Assembly (NCBI GenBank): GCA_037178625.1
Contig: JAWZXG010000033.1
Span: 1-64,000 of the forward strand
Length of the DNA: 64,000 nucleotides
From: Skeletonema tropicum
Taxonomy: Eukaryota; Bacillariophyta; Thalassiosirophyceae; Thalassiosirales; Thalassiosiraceae
Reading direction: 5' to 3'
How positions within the stretch are numbered: position 1 is the stretch's first letter; each line of letters starts with the position of its first letter. Below the pieces are notes generated by a model. That model did no database searches. It saw nothing but the letters and a program-made list of their open reading frames with translations, and was not told where the DNA came from. Positions 46,583 through 59,251 of this stretch are shown one piece after another. The translations under genes and the position numbers were made by a program.

Positions 46583-46709
46583 CTGGAGCTGCAAGATCTG
46601 TTCGCATTGCTGCAACATCGCCGATTTGTTTCGTCACTAAGCACGAAGACAGGGAAGACGTTGATCGTCAAGATCTCTCTGGTACAGTCATGCAGCAGAC
46701 CTAAAGCTC

Positions 46710-47072
46710 ATGAAGCTCGCTGCTCTTAAGGATGTCTTGGAAGTTCGTGGCCAGGTGGCTTCTGGAGTTCCTCTTGATTACTTCTTGAGAGAGAACGATG
46801 ACAGCATCGTGTGCCTTATGGGCATCGAAGATCTTTGTTCTAAAGCCCACGTGGTCAAAGCGAAGAAGACGCGTATAGAACGATGTGTTCATGCAGTCCT
46901 CCAAGAGAAAGAGCGGCAACAGATGATGGATGTTTCCTCCTCTTGTCCTCTTACCGATTGGCAGGGGCAGGATATGATTGCACATGCTTCGTTCTCTGAG
47001 ACGAGGAATGCTGCAATGAGAGCACGGAAGCTTGGTTTGCTTCAACAAGCGTTTGATCATGGTTTGTCATGA
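46710..47072 (+). CDS. ORF2, intact 120 aa (unit 27)
   Basis: Val-Val form. Confidence 0.55.
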   Translation: MKLAALKDVLEVRGQVASGVPLDYFLRENDDSIVCLMGIEDLCSKAHVVKAKKTRIERCVHAVLQEKERQQMMDVSSSCPLTDWQGQDMIAHASFSETRNAAMRARKLGLLQQAFDHGLS

Positions 47073-47672
47073 GCGTGTGATGTGATATTGAATTGATGAG
47101 ATCTGATGAAGAAATGTCGAACGATGTAACAAGAGAAAACAACTAGATGATTATAAATACTCCCAAGAAAGTGAAAGTACAGAGTGTGGTCTTATAAGTA
47201 TTGGCCATCTCTTTGGAAAGTCTTTATTATCTTATTCAAAGGGCAGTTGTCTAGCAACGAGCGCAACTCCAACTCTTGCACTGATGCCTTTCTAAGTTAG
47301 TTTTGCATCATCGAGGGCTAGCTCCCCTCTTCATCTCTCAAGGTTGTTGCTTACCATGCAATCACAATAATAATAAATTCTACGGTTGCCCTGCCCTTTA
47401 ATTCTCTCCTTCATGCTGATAGTTGGCGCAGGTGGGCAACTTGCAACTTCCCGCCAGATGTGCTCTCATCACTCATCACCACTTTTGAAAAATTGTACAA
47501 TAACCTCCATGTCGACGCACTTGCTACAGCATACAGGCCTCAATATTCAATATCCATTCTCTAACATCATTATCAGTGTTGATACATAATTTACAGCACA
47601 CTCCGCTAAAAAACGACACCACAATATAAGTAAATTATTTGAAAATAATAGGGGAGTACTATCTAATTTTCA

Positions 47673-48323
47673 ATGTCCAACCATAATATTATCATATCCA
47701 CATCCCGACAAACATCCGACCGTCGCCGCCACGACGAAACATCCACATCCACCAGCAGCAATACTCTCAACCCCCGTCGAATTCAAACAGGCCTCCCAGG
47801 AATTCGCCGCACCGTCTACGATGGTGCACTGCGTGTCAATTCGGATGCGTATGATGTGCTCTCCTGTGCTGTGAGGGATGTGTTTGACAATACATGTCAC
47901 TCTGCTATTCATGCTGTCGTGAACGTGAATAACAATAATAGAAGTAGCGTTGTTGACGATGATAATGGCGGCAGTAGTAATAATGATAATGATAGCAACA
48001 TGAATATTAATATTTCAACTCCAAGCCAAACCAGAATGGCGAAGACACTTTCCACTCAACGCCCTCCTCCGTCCATCCATCAATTCGTTCGCCCATGATC
48101 AATTCCACATGCCTCAACAAAAAAAGAAGCAGGAGGCGGAGCACATTATCAGTTACAGAATTGCGTAATGCAACAGTTGTGACACATCATCCGAGAATTG
48201 TAAATGAGGCGACTGGTGAGCGGGCAATGTGTGCTGTGGAGAGTGAGGTGACGAGGGCGCGGAATTTGGAGGTGGCTGTGTTGGATGCTGGATTGATGGA
48301 TGAGGAAGGAGGTCCTTCTCTAG
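47673..48323 (+). pseudogene. ORF1, frameshifts summing to +3 (unit 28)
   Basis: Extra A at about 48017, extra G at about 48131 and extra A at about 48306. The first frame ends at 48098 after 141 codons. A second frame (48095-48406) runs past the usual TAG into the gap, in a frame other than the usual readthrough one. Confidence 0.5.
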
Positions 48324-48451
48324 CTGGAGCTGCAAGATCTGTTCGCATTGCTGCAACATCGCCGATTTGTTTCGTCACTAAGCACGAAGACAGGGAAGAC
48401 GTTTGATCGTCAAGATCTCTCTGGTACAGTCATGCAGCAGACCTAAAGCTC

Positions 48452-48820
48452 ATGAAGCTCGCTGCTCTTAAGGATGTCTTGGAAGTTTCGTGGCCAAGGT
48501 GGCTTCTGGAGTTCCTCTTGATTACTTCTTGAGAGAGAACGATGACAGCATCGTGTGCCTTATGGGCATCGAAGATCTTTGTTCTAAAGCCCACGTGGTC
48601 AAAGCGAAGAAGACGCGTATAGAACGATGTGTTCATGCAGTCCTCCAAGAGAAAGAGCGGCAACAGATGATGGATGTTTCCTCCTCTTGTTGTCCTCTTA
48701 CCGATTGGCAGGGGCAGGATATGATTGCACATGCTTCGTTCTCTGAGACGAGGAATGCTGCAATGAGAGCACGGAAGCTTGGTTTGCTTCAACAAGCGTT
48801 TTGATCATGGTTTGTCATGA
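48452..48820 (+). pseudogene. ORF2, frame-disrupted (unit 28)
   Basis: Gains near 48487 (T), 48497 (A), 48690 (TGT, in frame, adds Cys) and 48801 (T). A 104-codon frame (48490-48804) keeps most of the protein. Val-Val form. Confidence 0.5.
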
Positions 48821-49425
48821 GCGTGTGAATGTGATATTGAATTGATGAGATCTGATGAAGAAATGTCGAACGATGTAACAAGAGAAAACAACTAGATGAT
48901 TATAAATACTCCCAAGAAAGTGAAAGTACAGAGTGTGGTCTTATAAGTATTGGCCATCTCTTTGGAAAGTCTTTTATTATCTTATTCAAAGGGCAGTTGT
49001 CTAGCAACGAGCGCAACTCCAACTCTTTGCACTGATGCCTTTCTAAGTTAGTTTGCATCATCGAGGGCTAGCTCCCCTCTTCATCTCTCAAGGTTGTTGC
49101 TTACCATGCATCACAATAATAATAAATTCTACGGTTGCCCTGCCCTTTAATTCTCTCCTTCATCCTTCATGCTGATAGTTGGCGCAGGTGGGCAACTTGC
49201 AACTTCCCGCCAGATGTGCTCTCATCACTCATCACCACTTTTGAAAAATTGTACAATAACCTCCATGTCGACGCACTTGCTACAGCATTACAGCCTCAAT
49301 ATTCAATATCCATTCTCTAACATCATTATCAGTGTTGATACATAATTTACAGCACACTCCGCTAAAAAACGACACCACAATATAAGTAATTATTTGAAAA
49401 TAATAGGAGTACTATCTAATTTTCA

Positions 49426-50076
49426 ATGTCCAACCATAATATTATCATATCCACATCCCGACAAACATCCGACCGTCGCCGCCACGACGAAACATCCACA
49501 TCCACCAGCAGCAATACTCTCAACCCCCGTCGAATTCAAACAGGCCTCCCAGGAATTCGCCGCACCGTTCTACGATGGTGCACTGCGTGTCAATTCGGAT
49601 GCGTATGATGTGCTCTCCTGTGCTGTGAGGGATGTGTTTGACAATACATGTCACTCTGCTATTCATGCTGTCGTGAACGTGAATAACAATAATAGAAGTA
49701 GGCGTTGTTGACGATGATAATGGCCGGCAGTAGTAATAATGATAATGATAGCAACATGAATATTAATATTTCACTCCAAGCCAAACCAGAATGGCGAAGA
49801 CACTTTCCACTCAACGCCCTCCTCCGTCCATCCATCAATTCGTTCGCCCATGATCAATTCCACATGCCTCAACAAAAAAAGAAGCAGAGGCGGAGCACAT
49901 TATCAGTTACAGAATTGCGTAATGCAACAGTTGTGACACATCATCCGAGAATTGTAAATGAGGCGACTGGTGAGCGGGCAATGTGTGCTGTGGAGAGTGA
50001 GGTGACGAGGGCGCGGAATTTGGAGGTGGCTGTGTTGGATGCTGGATTGATGGATGAGGAGGAGGTCCTTCTCTAG
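49426..50076 (+). pseudogene. ORF1, frameshifts summing to +3 (unit 29)
   Basis: Gains near 49568 (T), 49701 (G) and 49724 (C). From 49705 a 123-codon frame covers the whole C-terminal half unchanged. Confidence 0.5.
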
Positions 50077-50203
50077 CTGGAGCTGCAAGATCTGTTCGCA
50101 TTGCTGCAACATCGCCGATTTGTTTCGTCACTAAGCACGAAGACAGGGAAGACGTTGATCGTCAAGATCTCTCTGGTACAGTCATGCAGCAGACCTAAAG
50201 CTC

Positions 50204-50567
50204 ATGAAGCTCGCTGCTCTTAAGGATGTCTTGGAAGTTCGTGGCCAGGTGGCTTCTGGAGTTCCTCTTGATTACTTCTTGAGAGAGAACGATGACAAGC
50301 ATCGTGTGCCTTATGGGCATCGAAGATCTTTGTTCTAAAGCCCACGTGGTCAAAGCGAAGAAGACGCGTATAGAACGATGTGTTCATGCAGTCCTCCAAG
50401 AGAAAGAGCGGCAACAGATGATGGATGTTTCCTCCTCTTGTCCTCTTACCGATTGGCAGGGGCAGGATATGATTGCACATGCTTCGTTCTCTGAGACGAG
50501 GAATGCTGCAATGAGAGCACGGAAGCTTGGTTTGCTTCAACAAGCGTTTGATCATGGTTTGTCATGA
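50204..50567 (+). pseudogene. ORF2, N-terminal frameshift (unit 29)
   Basis: An extra A in GACAAGCATC (about 50297) breaks the frame at residue 31. Residues 32-120 remain open from an ATG at 50292. Val-Val form. Confidence 0.5.
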
Positions 50568-51183
50568 GCGTGTGATGTGATATTGAATTGATGAGGATCT
50601 GATGAAGAAATGTCCGAACGATGTAACAAGAGAAAACAACTAGATGATTATAAATAACTCCCAAGAAAGTGAAAGTACAGAGTGTGGTCTTATAAGTATT
50701 GGCCATCTCTTTGGAAAGTCTTTATTATCTTATTCAAAGGGCAGTTGTCTAGCAACGAGCGCAACTCCAACTCTTGCACTGATGCCTTTCTAAGTTAGTT
50801 TGCATCATCGAGGGCTAGCTCCCCTCTTCATCTCTCAAGGTTGTTGCTTACCATGCATCACAATAATAATATAAATTCTACGGTTGCCCTGCCCTTTAAT
50901 TCTCTCCTTCATCCTTCATGCTGATAAGTTGGCGCAGGTGGGCAACTTGCAACTTCCCGCCAGATGTGGCTCTCAATCACTCATCACCACTTTTGAAAAA
51001 TTGTACAATAACCTCCATGTCGACGCACTTGCTACAGCATACAGCCTTCAATATTCAATATCCATTCTCTAACATCATTATCAGTGTTGAATACATAATT
51101 TACAGCACACTTCCGCTAAAAAACGACACCACAATATAAGTAGTAATTATTTGAAAATAATAGGAGTACTAATCTAATTTTCA

Positions 51184-51835
51184 ATGTTCCAACCATAATA
51201 TTATCATAATCCACATCCCGACAAACATCCGACCGTCGCCGCCACGACGAAACATCCACATCCACCAGCAGCAATACTCTCAACCCCCGTCGAATTCAAA
51301 CAGGCCTCCCAGGAATTCGCCGCACCGTCTACGATGGTGCACTGCGTGTCAATTCGGATGCGTATGATGTGCTCTCCTGTGCTGTGAGGGATGTGTTTGA
51401 CAATACATGTCACTCTGCTATTCATGCTGTCGTGAACGTGAATAACAATAATAGAAAGTAGCGTTGTTGACCGATGATAATGGCGGCAGTAGTAATAATG
51501 ATAATGATAGCAACATGAATATTAATATTTCACTCCAAGCCAAACCAGAATGGCGAAGACACTTTCCACTCAACGCCCTCCTCCGTCCATCCATCAATTC
51601 GTTCGCCCATGATCAATTCCACATGCCTCAACAAAAAAAGAAGCAGAGGCGGAGCACATTATCAGTTACAGAATTGCGTAATGCAACAGTTGTGACACAT
51701 CATCCGAGAATTGTAAATGAGGCGACTGGTGAGCGGGCAATGTGTGCTGTGGAGAGTGAGGTGACGAGGGCGCGGAATTTGGAGGTGGCTGTGTTGGATG
51801 CTGGATTGATGGATGAGGAGGAGGTCCTTCTCTAG
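51184..51835 (+). pseudogene. ORF1, frame-disrupted (unit 30)
   Basis: Gains near 51188 (T, immediately after the start), 51209 (A), 51455 (A) and 51471 (C). The C-terminal half is intact as a 123-codon frame from 51464. Confidence 0.5.
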
Positions 51836-51964
51836 CTGGAGCTGCAAGGATCTGTTCGCATTGCTGCAACATTCGCCGATTTGTTTCGTCACTAAGCACG
51901 AAGACAGGGAAGACGTTGATCGTCAAGATCTCTCTGGTACAGTCATGCAGCAGACCTAAAGCTC

Positions 51965-52328
51965 ATGAAGCTCGCTGCTCTTAAGGATGTCTTGGAAGTT
52001 CGTGGCCAGGTGGCTTCTGGAGTTCCTCTTGATTACTTCTTGAGAGAGAACGATGACAGCATCGTGTGCCTTATGGGCATCGAAGATCTTTGTTCTAAAG
52101 CCCACGTGGTCAAAGCGAAGAAGACGCGTATAGAACGATGTGTTCATGCAGTCCTCCAAGAGAAAGAGCGGCAACAGATGATGGATGTTTCCTCCTCTTG
52201 TCCTCTTACCGATTGGCAGGGGCAGGATATGATTGCACATGCTTCGTTCTCTGAGACGGAGGAATGCTGCAATGAGAGCACGGAAGCTTGGTTTGCTTCA
52301 ACAAGCGTTTGATCATGGTTTGTCATGA
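51965..52328 (+). pseudogene. ORF2, C-terminal frameshift (unit 30)
   Basis: One extra G (GACGGAGG, about 52259) replaces the last ~22 residues and stops at 52312 after 115 codons. Val-Val form. Confidence 0.5.
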
Positions 52329-52932
52329 GCGTGTGATGTGATATTGAATTGATGAGATCTGATGAAGAAATGTCGAACGATGTAACAAGAGAAAACAACT
52401 AGATGATTATAAATACTCCCAAGAAAGTGAAAGTACAGAGTGTGGTCTTATAAGTATTGGCCATCTCTTTGGAAAGTCTTTATTATCTTATTCAAAGGGC
52501 AGTTGTCTAGCAACGAGCGCAACTCCAACTCTTGCACTGATGCCTTTCTAAGTTAGTTTGCATCATCGAGGGCTAGCTCCCCTCTTCATCTCTCAAGGTT
52601 GTTGCTTACCATGCATCACAATAATAATAAATTCTACGGTTGCCCTGCCCTTTAATTCTCTCCTTCATCCTTCATGCTGATAGTTGGCGCAGGTGGGCAA
52701 CTTGCAACTTCCCGCCAGATGTGCTCTCATCACTCATCACCACTTTTGAAAAATTGTACAATAACCTCCATGTCGACGCACTTGCTACAGCATACAGCCT
52801 CAATATTCAATATCCATTCTCTCTAACATTATCAGTGTTTGATACATAATTTACAGCACACTCCGCTAAAAAACGACACCACAATATAAGTAGTAATTAT
52901 TTGAAAATAATAGGAGTACTATCTAATTTTCA

Positions 52933-53579
52933 ATGTCCAACCATAATATATTCATATCCACATCCCGACAAACATCCGACCGTCGCCGCCACGACGAAAC
53001 ATCCACATCCACCAGCAGCAATACTCTCAACCCCCGTCGAATTCAAACAGGCCTCCCAGGAATCTCGCCGCACCGTCTACGATGGTTGCACTGCGTGTCA
53101 ATTCGGATGCGTATGATGTGCTCTCCTGTGCTGTGAGGGATGTGTTTGACAATACATGTCACTCTGCTATTCATGCTGTCGTGAACGTGAATAACAATAA
53201 TAGAAGTAGCGTTGTTGACGATGATAATGGCGGCAGTAGTAATAATGATAATGATAGCAACATGAATATTAATATTTCACTCCAAGCCAAACCAGAATGG
53301 CGAAGACACTTTCCACTCAACGCCCTCCTCCGTCCATCCATCAATTCGTTCGCCCATGATCAATTCCACATGCCTCAACAAAAAAGAAGCAGAGGCGGAG
53401 CACATTATCAGTTACAGAATTGCGTAATGCAACAGTTGTGACACCATCCGAGAATTGTAAATGAGGCGACTGGTGAGCGGGCAATGTGTGCTGTGGAGAG
53501 TGAGGTGACGAGGGCGCGGAATTTGGAGGTGGCTGTGTTGGATGCTGGATTGATGGATGAGGAGGAGGTCCTTCTCTAG
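52933..53579 (+). pseudogene. ORF1, frame-disrupted (unit 31)
   Basis: A small rearrangement in ATATATTCAT near 52948 and single gains near 53065 and 53087. Also one A lost in the A tract near 53386 and an AT lost near 53444. Confidence 0.5.
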
Positions 53580-53706
53580 CTGGAGCTGCAAGATCTGTTC
53601 GCATTGCTGCAACATCGCCGATTTGTTTCGTCACTAAGCACGAAGACAGGGAAGACGTTGATCGTCAAGATCTCTCTGGTACAGTCATGCAGCAGACCTA
53701 AAGCTC

Positions 53707-54069
53707 ATGAAGCTCGCTGCTCTTAAGGATGTCTTGGAAGTTCGTGGCCAGGTGGCTTCTGGAGTTCCTCTTGATTACTTCTTGAGAGAGAACGATGACA
53801 GCATCGTGTGCCTTATGGGCATCGAAGATCTTTGTTCTAAAGCCCACGTGGTCAAAGCGAAGAAGACGCGTATAGAACGATGTGTTCATGCAGTCCTCCA
53901 AGAGAAAGAGCGGCAACAGATGATGGATGTTTCCTCCTCTTGTCCTCTTACCGATTGGCAGGGGCAGGATATGATTGCACATGCTTCGTTCTCTGAGACG
54001 AGGAATGCTGCAATGAGAGCACGGAAGCTTGGTTTGCTTCAACAAGCGTTTGATCATGGTTTGTCATGA
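53707..54069 (+). CDS. ORF2, intact 120 aa (unit 31)
   Basis: Val-Val form, last of the long Val-Val block. Confidence 0.55.
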   Translation: MKLAALKDVLEVRGQVASGVPLDYFLRENDDSIVCLMGIEDLCSKAHVVKAKKTRIERCVHAVLQEKERQQMMDVSSSCPLTDWQGQDMIAHASFSETRNAAMRARKLGLLQQAFDHGLS

Positions 54070-54664
54070 GCGTGTGATGTGATATTGAATTGATGAGATC
54101 TGATGAATGAAATGTCGAACGATGTAACAAGAGAAAACAACTAGATGATTATAAATACTCCCAAGAAAGTGAAAGTACAGAGTGTGGTCTTATAAGTATT
54201 GGCCATCTCTTTGGAAAGTCTTTATTATCTTATTCAAAGGGCAGTTGTCTAGCAACGAGCGCAACTCCAACTCTTGCACTGATGCCTTTCTAAGTTAGTT
54301 TGCATCATCGAGGGCTAGCTCCCCTCTTCATCTCTCAAGGTTGTTGCTTACCATGCATCACAATAATAATAAATTCTACGGTTGCCCTGCCCTTTAATTT
54401 CTCTCATCCTTCATGCTGATAGTTGGCGCAGGTGGGCAACTTGCAACTTCCCGCCAGATGTGCTCTCATCACTCATCACCACTTTTGAAAAATTGTACAA
54501 TAACCTCCATGTCGACGCACTTGCTACAGCATACAGCCTCAATATTCAATATCCATTCTCTAACATTATCAGTGTTGATACATAATTTACAGCACACTCC
54601 GCTAAAAACGACACCACAATATAAGTAATTATTTGAAAATAATAGGAGTACTATCTAATTTTCA

Positions 54665-55312
54665 ATGTCCAACCATAATATTATCATATCCACATCCCGA
54701 CAAACATCCGACCGTCGCCGCCACGACGAAACATCCACATCCACCAGCAGCAATACTCTCAACCCCCGTCGAATTCAAACAGGCCTCCCAGGAATTCGCC
54801 GCACCGTCTACGATGGTGCACTGCGTGTCAATTCGGATGCGTATGATGTGCTCTCCTGTGCTGTGAGGGATGTGTTTGACAATACATGTCACTCTGCTAT
54901 TCATGCTGTCGTGAACGTGAATAACAATAATAGAAGTAGCGTTGTTGACGATGATAATGGCGGCAGTAGTAATAATGATAATGATAGCAACATGAATATT
55001 AATATTTCACTCCAAGCCAAACCAGAATGGCGAAGACACTTTCCACTCAACGCCCTCCTCCGTCCATCCATCAATTCGTTCGCCCATGATCAATTCCACA
55101 TGCCTCAACAAAAAAAGAAGCAGAGGCGGAGCACATTATCAGTTACAGAATTGCGTAATGCAACAGTTGTGACACATCATCCGAGAATTGTAAATGAGGC
55201 GACTGGTGAGCGGGCAATGTGTGCTGTGGAGAGTGAGGTGACGAGGGCGCGGAATTTGGAGGTGGCTGTGTTGGATGCTGGATTGATGGATGAGGAGGAG
55301 GTCCTTCTCTAG
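54665..55312 (+). CDS. ORF1, intact 215 aa (unit 32)
   Basis: The leader switches back to short CAT and short TAAGTAATT, with one A missing from the CTAAAAAACG run (about 54608). Confidence 0.45.
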   Translation: MSNHNIIISTSRQTSDRRRHDETSTSTSSNTLNPRRIQTGLPGIRRTVYDGALRVNSDAYDVLSCAVRDVFDNTCHSAIHAVVNVNNNNRSSVVDDDNGGSSNNDNDSNMNINISLQAKPEWRRHFPLNALLRPSINSFAHDQFHMPQQKKKQRRSTLSVTELRNATVVTHHPRIVNEATGERAMCAVESEVTRARNLEVAVLDAGLMDEEEVLL

Positions 55313-55439
55313 CTGGAGCTGCAAGATCTGTTCGCATTGCTGCAACATCGCCGATTTGTTTCGTCACTAAGCACGAAGACAGGGAAGACGTTGATCGTCA
55401 AGATCTCTCTGGTACAGTCATGCAGCAGACCTAAAGCTC

Positions 55440-55797
55440 ATGAAGCTCGCTGCTCTTAAGGATGTCTTGGAAGTTCGTGGCCAGGTGGCTTCTGGAGTTC
55501 CTCTTGATTACTTCTTGAGAGAGAACGATGACAGCATCGTGTGCCTTATGGGCATCGAAGATCTTTGTTCTAAAGCCCACGTCAAAGCGAAGAAGACGCG
55601 TATAGAACGATGTGTTCATGCAGTCCTCCAAGAGAAAGAGCGGCAACAGATGATGGATTTCCTCCTCTTGTCCTCTTACCGATTGGCAGGGGCAGGATAT
55701 GATTGCACATGCTTCGTTCTCTGAGACGAGGAATGCTGCAATGAGAGCACGGAAGCTTGGTTTGCTTCAACAAGCGTTTGATCATGGTTTGTCATGA
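55440..55797 (+). pseudogene. ORF2, frame-disrupted (unit 32)
   Basis: Loss of GT in GATGGATTTCC (about 55658) diverts the frame after residue 73; it stops at 55724. Single-Val form. Confidence 0.5.
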
Positions 55798-56387
55798 GCG
55801 TGTGATGTGATATTGAATTGATGAGATCTGATGAAGAAATGTCGAACGATGTAACAAGAGAAAACAACTAGATGATTATAAATACTCCCAAGAAAGTGAA
55901 AGTACAGAGTGTGGTCTTATAAGTATTGGCCATCTCTTTGGAAAGTCTTTATTATCTTATTCAAAGGGCAGTTGTCTAGCAACGAGCGCAACTCCAACTC
56001 TTGCACTGATGCCTTTCTAAGTTAGTTTGCATCATCGAGGGCTAGCTCCCTCTTCATCTCTCAAGGTTGTTGCTTACCATGCATCACAATAATAATAAAT
56101 TCTACGGTTGCCCTGCCCTTTAATTCTCTCCTTCATGCTGATAGTTGGCGCAGGTGGGCAACTTGCAACTTCCCGCCAGATGTGCTCTCATCACTCATCA
56201 CCACTTTTGAAAAATTGTACAATAACCTCCATGTCGACGCACTTGCTACAGCATACAGCCTCAATATTCAATATCCATTCTCTAACATTATCAGTGTTGA
56301 TACATAATTTACAGCACACTCCGCTAAAAAACGACACCACAATATAAGTAATTATTTGAAAATAATAGGAGTACTATCTAATTTTCA

Positions 56388-57035
56388 ATGTCCAACCATA
56401 ATATTATCATATCCACATCCCGACAAACATCCGACCGTCGCCGCCACGACGAAACATCCACATCCACCAGCAGCAATACTCTCAACCCCCGTCGAATTCA
56501 AACAGGCCTCCCAGGAATTCGCCGCACCGTCTACGATGGTGCACTGCGTGTCAATTCGGATGCGTATGATGTGCTCTCCTGTGCTGTGAGGGATGTGTTT
56601 GACAATACATGTCACTCTGCTATTCATGCTGTCGTGAACGTGAATAACAATAATAGAAGTAGCGTTGTTGACGATGATAATGGCGGCAGTAGTAATAATG
56701 ATAATGATAGCAACATGAATATTAATATTTCACTCCAAGCCAAACCAGAATGGCGAAGACACTTTCCACTCAACGCCCTCCTCCGTCCATCCATCAATTC
56801 GTTCGCCCATGATCAATTCCACATGCCTCAACAAAAAAAGAAGCAGAGGCGGAGCACATTATCAGTTACAGAATTGCGTAATGCAACAGTTGTGACACAT
56901 CATCCGAGAATTGTAAATGAGGCGACTGGTGAGCGGGCAATGTGTGCTGTGGAGAGTGAGGTGACGAGGGCGCGGAATTTGGAGGTGGCTGTGTTGGATG
57001 CTGGATTGATGGATGAGGAGGAGGTCCTTCTCTAG
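56388..57035 (+). CDS. ORF1, intact 215 aa (unit 33)
   Basis: 1723 bp after unit 32, the shortest step in the window. Short-CAT leader. Confidence 0.45.
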   Translation: MSNHNIIISTSRQTSDRRRHDETSTSTSSNTLNPRRIQTGLPGIRRTVYDGALRVNSDAYDVLSCAVRDVFDNTCHSAIHAVVNVNNNNRSSVVDDDNGGSSNNDNDSNMNINISLQAKPEWRRHFPLNALLRPSINSFAHDQFHMPQQKKKQRRSTLSVTELRNATVVTHHPRIVNEATGERAMCAVESEVTRARNLEVAVLDAGLMDEEEVLL

Positions 57036-57162
57036 CTGGAGCTGCAAGATCTGTTCGCATTGCTGCAACATCGCCGATTTGTTTCGTCACTAAGCACGAA
57101 GACAGGGAAGACGTTGATCGTCAAGATCTCTCTGGTACAGTCATGCAGCAGACCTAAAGCTC

Positions 57163-57522
57163 ATGAAGCTCGCTGCTCTTAAGGATGTCTTGGAAGTTCG
57201 TGGCCAGGTGGCTTCTGGAGTTCCTCTTGATTACTTCTTGAGAGAGAACGATGACAGCATCGTGTGCCTTATGGGCATCGAAGATCTTTGTTCTAAAGCC
57301 CACGTCAAAGCGAAGAAGACGCGTATAGAACGATGTGTTCATGCAGTCCTCCAAGAGAAAGAGCGGCAACAGATGATGGATGTTTCCTCCTCTTGTCCTC
57401 TTACCGATTGGCAGGGGCAGGATATGATTGCACATGCTTCGTTCTCTGAGACGAGGAATGCTGCAATGAGAGCACGGAAGCTTGGTTTGCTTCAACAAGC
57501 GTTTGATCATGGTTTGTCATGA
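57163..57522 (+). CDS. ORF2, intact 119 aa (unit 33)
   Basis: Single-Val form. Confidence 0.55.
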   Translation: MKLAALKDVLEVRGQVASGVPLDYFLRENDDSIVCLMGIEDLCSKAHVKAKKTRIERCVHAVLQEKERQQMMDVSSSCPLTDWQGQDMIAHASFSETRNAAMRARKLGLLQQAFDHGLS

Positions 57523-58113
57523 GCGTGTGATGTGATATTGAATTGATGAGATCTGATGAAGAAATGTCGAACGATGTAACAAGAGAAAACAACTAGATGA
57601 TTATAAATACTCCCAAGAAAGTGAAAGTACAGAGTGTGGTCTTATAAGTATTGGCCATCTCTTTGGAAAGTCTTTATTATCTTATTCAAAGGGCAGTTGT
57701 CTAGCAACGAGCGCAACTCCAACTCTTGCACTGATGCCTTTCTAAGTTAGTTTGCATCATCGAGGGCTAGCTCCCCTCTTCATCTCTCAAGGTTGTTGCT
57801 TACCATGCATCACAATAATAATAAATTCTACGGTTGCCCTGCCCTTTAATTCTCTCCTTCATGCTGATAGTTGGCGCAGGTGGGCAACTTGCAACTTCCC
57901 GCCAGATGTGCTCTCATCACTCATCACCACTTTTGAAAAATTGTACAATAACCTCCATGTCGACGCACTTGCTACAGCATACAGCCTCAATATTCAATAT
58001 CCATTCTCTAACATTATCAGTGTTGATACATAATTTACAGCACACTCCGCTAAAAAACGACACCACAATATAAGTAATTATTTGAAAATAATAGGAGTAC
58101 TATCTAATTTTCA

Positions 58114-58761
58114 ATGTCCAACCATAATATTATCATATCCACATCCCGACAAACATCCGACCGTCGCCGCCACGACGAAACATCCACATCCACCAGCAGC
58201 AATACTCTCAACCCCCGTCGAATTCAAACAGGCCTCCCAGGAATTCGCCGCACCGTCTACGATGGTGCACTGCGTGTCAATTCGGATGCGTATGATGTGC
58301 TCTCCTGTGCTGTGAGGGATGTGTTTGACAATACATGTCACTCTGCTATTCATGCTGTCGTGAACGTGAATAACAATAATAGAAGTAGCGTTGTTGACGA
58401 TGATAATGGCGGCAGTAGTAATAATGATAATGATAGCAACATGAATATTAATATTTCACTCCAAGCCAAACCAGAATGGCGAAGACACTTTCCACTCAAC
58501 GCCCTCCTCCGTCCATCCATCAATTCGTTCGCCCATGATCAATTCCACATGCCTCAACAAAAAAAGAAGCAGAGGCGGAGCACATTATCAGTTACAGAAT
58601 TGCGTAATGCAACAGTTGTGACACATCATCCGAGAATTGTAAATGAGGCGACTGGTGAGCGGGCAATGTGTGCTGTGGAGAGTGAGGTGACGAGGGCGCG
58701 GAATTTGGAGGTGGCTGTGTTGGATGCTGGATTGATGGATGAGGAGGAGGTCCTTCTCTAG
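58114..58761 (+). CDS. ORF1, intact 215 aa (unit 34)
   Basis: Short-CAT leader joined to a Val-Val ORF2, a recombinant-looking combination. Confidence 0.45.
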   Translation: MSNHNIIISTSRQTSDRRRHDETSTSTSSNTLNPRRIQTGLPGIRRTVYDGALRVNSDAYDVLSCAVRDVFDNTCHSAIHAVVNVNNNNRSSVVDDDNGGSSNNDNDSNMNINISLQAKPEWRRHFPLNALLRPSINSFAHDQFHMPQQKKKQRRSTLSVTELRNATVVTHHPRIVNEATGERAMCAVESEVTRARNLEVAVLDAGLMDEEEVLL

Positions 58762-58888
58762 CTGGAGCTGCAAGATCTGTTCGCATTGCTGCAACATCGC
58801 CGATTTGTTTCGTCACTAAGCACGAAGACAGGGAAGACGTTGATCGTCAAGATCTCTCTGGTACAGTCATGCAGCAGACCTAAAGCTC

Positions 58889-59251
58889 ATGAAGCTCGCT
58901 GCTCTTAAGGATGTCTTGGAAGTTCGTGGCCAGGTGGCTTCTGGAGTTCCTCTTGATTACTTCTTGAGAGAGAACGATGACAGCATCGTGTGCCTTATGG
59001 GCATCGAAGATCTTTGTTCTAAAGCCCACGTGGTCAAAGCGAAGAAGACGCGTATAGAACGATGTGTTCATGCAGTCCTCCAAGAGAAAGAGCGGCAACA
59101 GATGATGGATGTTTCCTCCTCTTGTCCTCTTACCGATTGGCAGGGGCAGGATATGATTGCACATGCTTCGTTCTCTGAGACGAGGAATGCTGCAATGAGA
59201 GCACGGAAGCTTGGTTTGCTTCAACAAGCGTTTGATCATGGTTTGTCATGA
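58889..59251 (+). CDS. ORF2, intact 120 aa (unit 34)
   Basis: Val-Val form. Confidence 0.55.
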   Translation: MKLAALKDVLEVRGQVASGVPLDYFLRENDDSIVCLMGIEDLCSKAHVVKAKKTRIERCVHAVLQEKERQQMMDVSSSCPLTDWQGQDMIAHASFSETRNAAMRARKLGLLQQAFDHGLS

